Positions 6,373 to 7,680 of a DNA stretch of 7,680 nucleotides are shown here, in pieces. The notes under the pieces are model-generated. The model had not been told where the DNA came from and searched no databases. It saw only the letters and a list, made by a program, of their open reading frames with translations. Numbering within the stretch: position 1 is the stretch's first letter; the number at the start of each line of letters is the position of its first letter. Source of the DNA: Deltaproteobacteria bacterium (lineage in GTDB: Bacteria > Desulfobacterota > Binatia > Binatales > Binataceae); contig JAJYMR010000319.1 in NCBI GenBank assembly GCA_021786815.1, positions 1 to 7,680 on the forward strand, in the 5' to 3' direction. A program made the position numbers and the translations under genes.

Positions 6373-6993
6373 ATGATAGCGATTGTCGATTATAAGGCGG
6401 GTAATCTCACCAGCGTTGCCCGCGCACTCGAGTATTTGGGCCATCCCTGCGAAATTACCGACCGGCCCGAGAAAGTGCGCTCGGCCGAGCGGGTGATTCT
6501 GCCCGGTGTCGGCGCGGCGGGCGCAACGATGGACAATCTGCGCGCGCTCGGGCTGGATCGATGCCTCGTCGAGGACGTTGCTCGCGCGGGAAAGCCGTTT
6601 CTCGGCATCTGTATCGGTATCCAGATACTGTTCGATGCGAGCGAGGAGAACGACGCGCGATGCCTTGGCCTGGTTGCGGGCCGGGTGGTGCGCTTTCCGG
6701 GCTCTGTGGACGGCCGTCCGCTCAAGGTTCCGCAGATCGGATGGAACCGGGTGCACCAGGCGAGGCCGCATCCGCTGTTCGACGGTGTTCCCGATACCAC
6801 GCACTTCTATTTCGTCAATTCGTACTACCCGGTTCCCGCCGATTCGTCGGCCGTGATCGGGACGTCCGACTACGGAGTGCGTTTCACCGCCGCGATCGCG
6901 AAGGACAACATCCTCGCCACGCAGTTCCATCTTGAAAAGAGCGGCGCGGCGGGGCTCAGGATGCTCGACAATTTCTGCCGGATGAAGTTCTGA
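6373..6993 (+). CDS. hisH: Imidazole glycerol phosphate synthase, glutaminase subunit HisH
   Basis: A 206-residue class I glutamine amidotransferase that hydrolyses glutamine and passes ammonia to HisF in the fifth step of histidine synthesis. The family opening DYKAGNLTSV is followed by the oxyanion-strand PGVG. The nucleophile Cys80 lies in LGICIGIQ, and His186 and Glu188 in QFHLEKS complete the triad. The usual proline between His and Glu is leucine here. The length is normal. ATG 6373 is chosen because GGAG (6362-6365) stands 7 bases upstream; an in-frame TTG at 6355 would add six residues and overlap that site. Its TGA stop overlaps the hisF ATG by one base, which implies translational coupling and equal amounts of the two partners. 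hisA, often found between these genes, is absent here. Confidence 0.95.
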   Translation: MIAIVDYKAGNLTSVARALEYLGHPCEITDRPEKVRSAERVILPGVGAAGATMDNLRALGLDRCLVEDVARAGKPFLGICIGIQILFDASEENDARCLGLVAGRVVRFPGSVDGRPLKVPQIGWNRVHQARPHPLFDGVPDTTHFYFVNSYYPVPADSSAVIGTSDYGVRFTAAIAKDNILATQFHLEKSGAAGLRMLDNFCRMKF

Positions 6994-7680
6994 TGCTGGC
7001 GAAGCGCATAATTCCATGCCTCGACGTGCGCGCGGGCAAAGTCACCAAGGGCGTCAAGTTTCTCGAGAACGTGGACGTCGGCGATCCGGTCGCGATGGCG
7101 CGCTATTACTACGAGCAGGGCGCCGACGAACTGGTTTTCTATGACATCACGGCGTCCAACGAGCGGCGCGGGATCATGATCGAGGTCGTGCGCGCGGTCG
7201 CTCGCGAAATCTTCATCCCGTTCAGCGTGGGCGGCGGGCTCAGAACGCTCGAGGACATGCGCGCGGTGCTGCTCGCCGGGGCTGAAAAAGTCTCGATCGA
7301 TTCGGGCGCGGTGCGAAACCCGTCGATAATATCCGAGGGCGCGAAGGCGTTCGGCAGCCAGTGTATCGTGCTCTCGATGCAGGTGACGAAGAACGGAAAG
7401 CGCGAGCTCGCAAGCGGTTACGAGGTCGTTATCGACGGCGGACGCACGCCCACCGGGCGCGACGTGGTGGAGTGGGCGCGCGAGGGCGAACGCCGCGGAG
7501 CCGGTGAACTCTGTATCAACTCGATCGACCGCGACGGCACCAAGCTCGGCTACGACTTGGAGATAACCCGCGCGGTCAGCGACGCGGTTTCGATTCCGGT
7601 GATTGCCTCGGGCGGCGCGGGCACACCCGAGCATCTGCGCGACGCGTTCACCATGGGAGGCGCCGACGCCGCAATCGTCG
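6993..7680 (+). CDS. hisF: Imidazole glycerol phosphate synthase, cyclase subunit HisF (cut by right edge)
   Basis: The first 229 residues of a (beta-alpha)8 barrel that joins ammonia from HisH with PRFAR to give imidazole glycerol phosphate and AICAR. It opens MLAKRIIPCLDV with catalytic Asp11. DITAS, FSVGGGLRT and SIDRDGTKLGYD (Asp181) are the phosphate- and substrate-binding loops, and IASGGAGTPEH is the last visible phosphate loop. The ammonia-gate residues equivalent to T. maritima Arg5, Glu46, Lys99 and Glu167 are present (Arg5, Glu46, Lys99, Glu172). The second catalytic Asp of the family, Asp130 in T. maritima, is Gln130 here in IVLSMQV. The alignment up to that point needs no gap; a five-residue insertion follows. 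The frame has no defect, so this looks like a real variant and not a decayed gene. About 25 C-terminal residues lie outside the window. Confidence 0.95.
   Translation, partial: MLAKRIIPCLDVRAGKVTKGVKFLENVDVGDPVAMARYYYEQGADELVFYDITASNERRGIMIEVVRAVAREIFIPFSVGGGLRTLEDMRAVLLAGAEKVSIDSGAVRNPSIISEGAKAFGSQCIVLSMQVTKNGKRELASGYEVVIDGGRTPTGRDVVEWAREGERRGAGELCINSIDRDGTKLGYDLEITRAVSDAVSIPVIASGGAGTPEHLRDAFTMGGADAAIV

Noticed and set aside
6352..7634. Minus-strand frames opposite hisH (6352-7017) and hisF (6870-7634)
   Set aside because: Both are shadows of well-supported his genes; their sequences match no family.
2385..7680. A sugar-amidination or polysaccharide cluster combining the epimerase with HisH/HisF
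   Set aside because: The epimerase and hisHF are separated by four kilobases of unrelated genes, including a minus-strand gene, and no WbpG, glycosyltransferase or transporter is present.
1..7680. CRISPR array, prophage, transposase or defence system
   Set aside because: No regularly spaced repeats, no integrase or transposase motifs and no recognisable defence domains are seen in any of the supported reading frames.

Overview
The window is a high-GC (estimated above 60 %, not computed), densely coded stretch of bacterial chromosome with seven genes, two of them cut by the window edges. The long antisense ORFs over every gene and the strong G/C third-position bias fit a GC-rich environmental bacterium. 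The MetH type, the DYKAGNLTSV-type HisH and the F420-style luciferase-family oxidoreductase are compatible with a deltaproteobacterial or Binatota-like lineage. That placement is a guess from gene style, since there is no rRNA or other phylogenetic marker here.

Layout. 1-2274 (minus): the N-terminal 758 codons of cobalamin-dependent methionine synthase (metH), running off the left edge inside the B12-binding domain. 2275-2384: a divergent spacer with two 11-bp inverted repeats. 2385-3314 (plus): an extended-SDR nucleotide-sugar epimerase/dehydratase. 3315-3607: a non-coding gap holding a REP-like double hairpin at 3372-3409. 3608-4408 and 4452-5192 (plus): a class I SAM-dependent methyltransferase and a three-helix membrane protein with a DUF1499 domain, 43 bp apart and probably co-transcribed. 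5193-5222: a GC hairpin between convergent genes. 5232-6170 (minus): a luciferase-like (LLM) flavin/F420-dependent oxidoreductase. 6171-6372: a divergent spacer with a candidate his promoter, a 10-bp direct repeat and a 14-bp palindrome. 6373-6993 and 6993-7680+ (plus): hisH and hisF, overlapping by one base, with hisF cut by the right edge.

How the genes relate. HisH and HisF form the two-subunit imidazole glycerol phosphate synthase: HisH releases ammonia from glutamine and HisF uses it to close the imidazole ring and release AICAR. MetH makes methionine from homocysteine and 5-methyltetrahydrofolate, so two amino-acid pathways are represented, but nothing here links them. The epimerase, methyltransferase, DUF1499 protein and LLM enzyme look like unrelated accessory or housekeeping genes; no phage, transposon, CRISPR, toxin-antitoxin or defence genes are visible.

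The most notable observation is in HisF. An ungapped alignment by eye to Thermotoga maritima HisF over the first 130 residues puts Gln at position 130, where the family carries its second catalytic aspartate. Asp11, the ammonia-gate residues and the later SIDRDG motif are all kept. Otherwise the window is mostly ordinary metabolism with a few small intergenic repeats.
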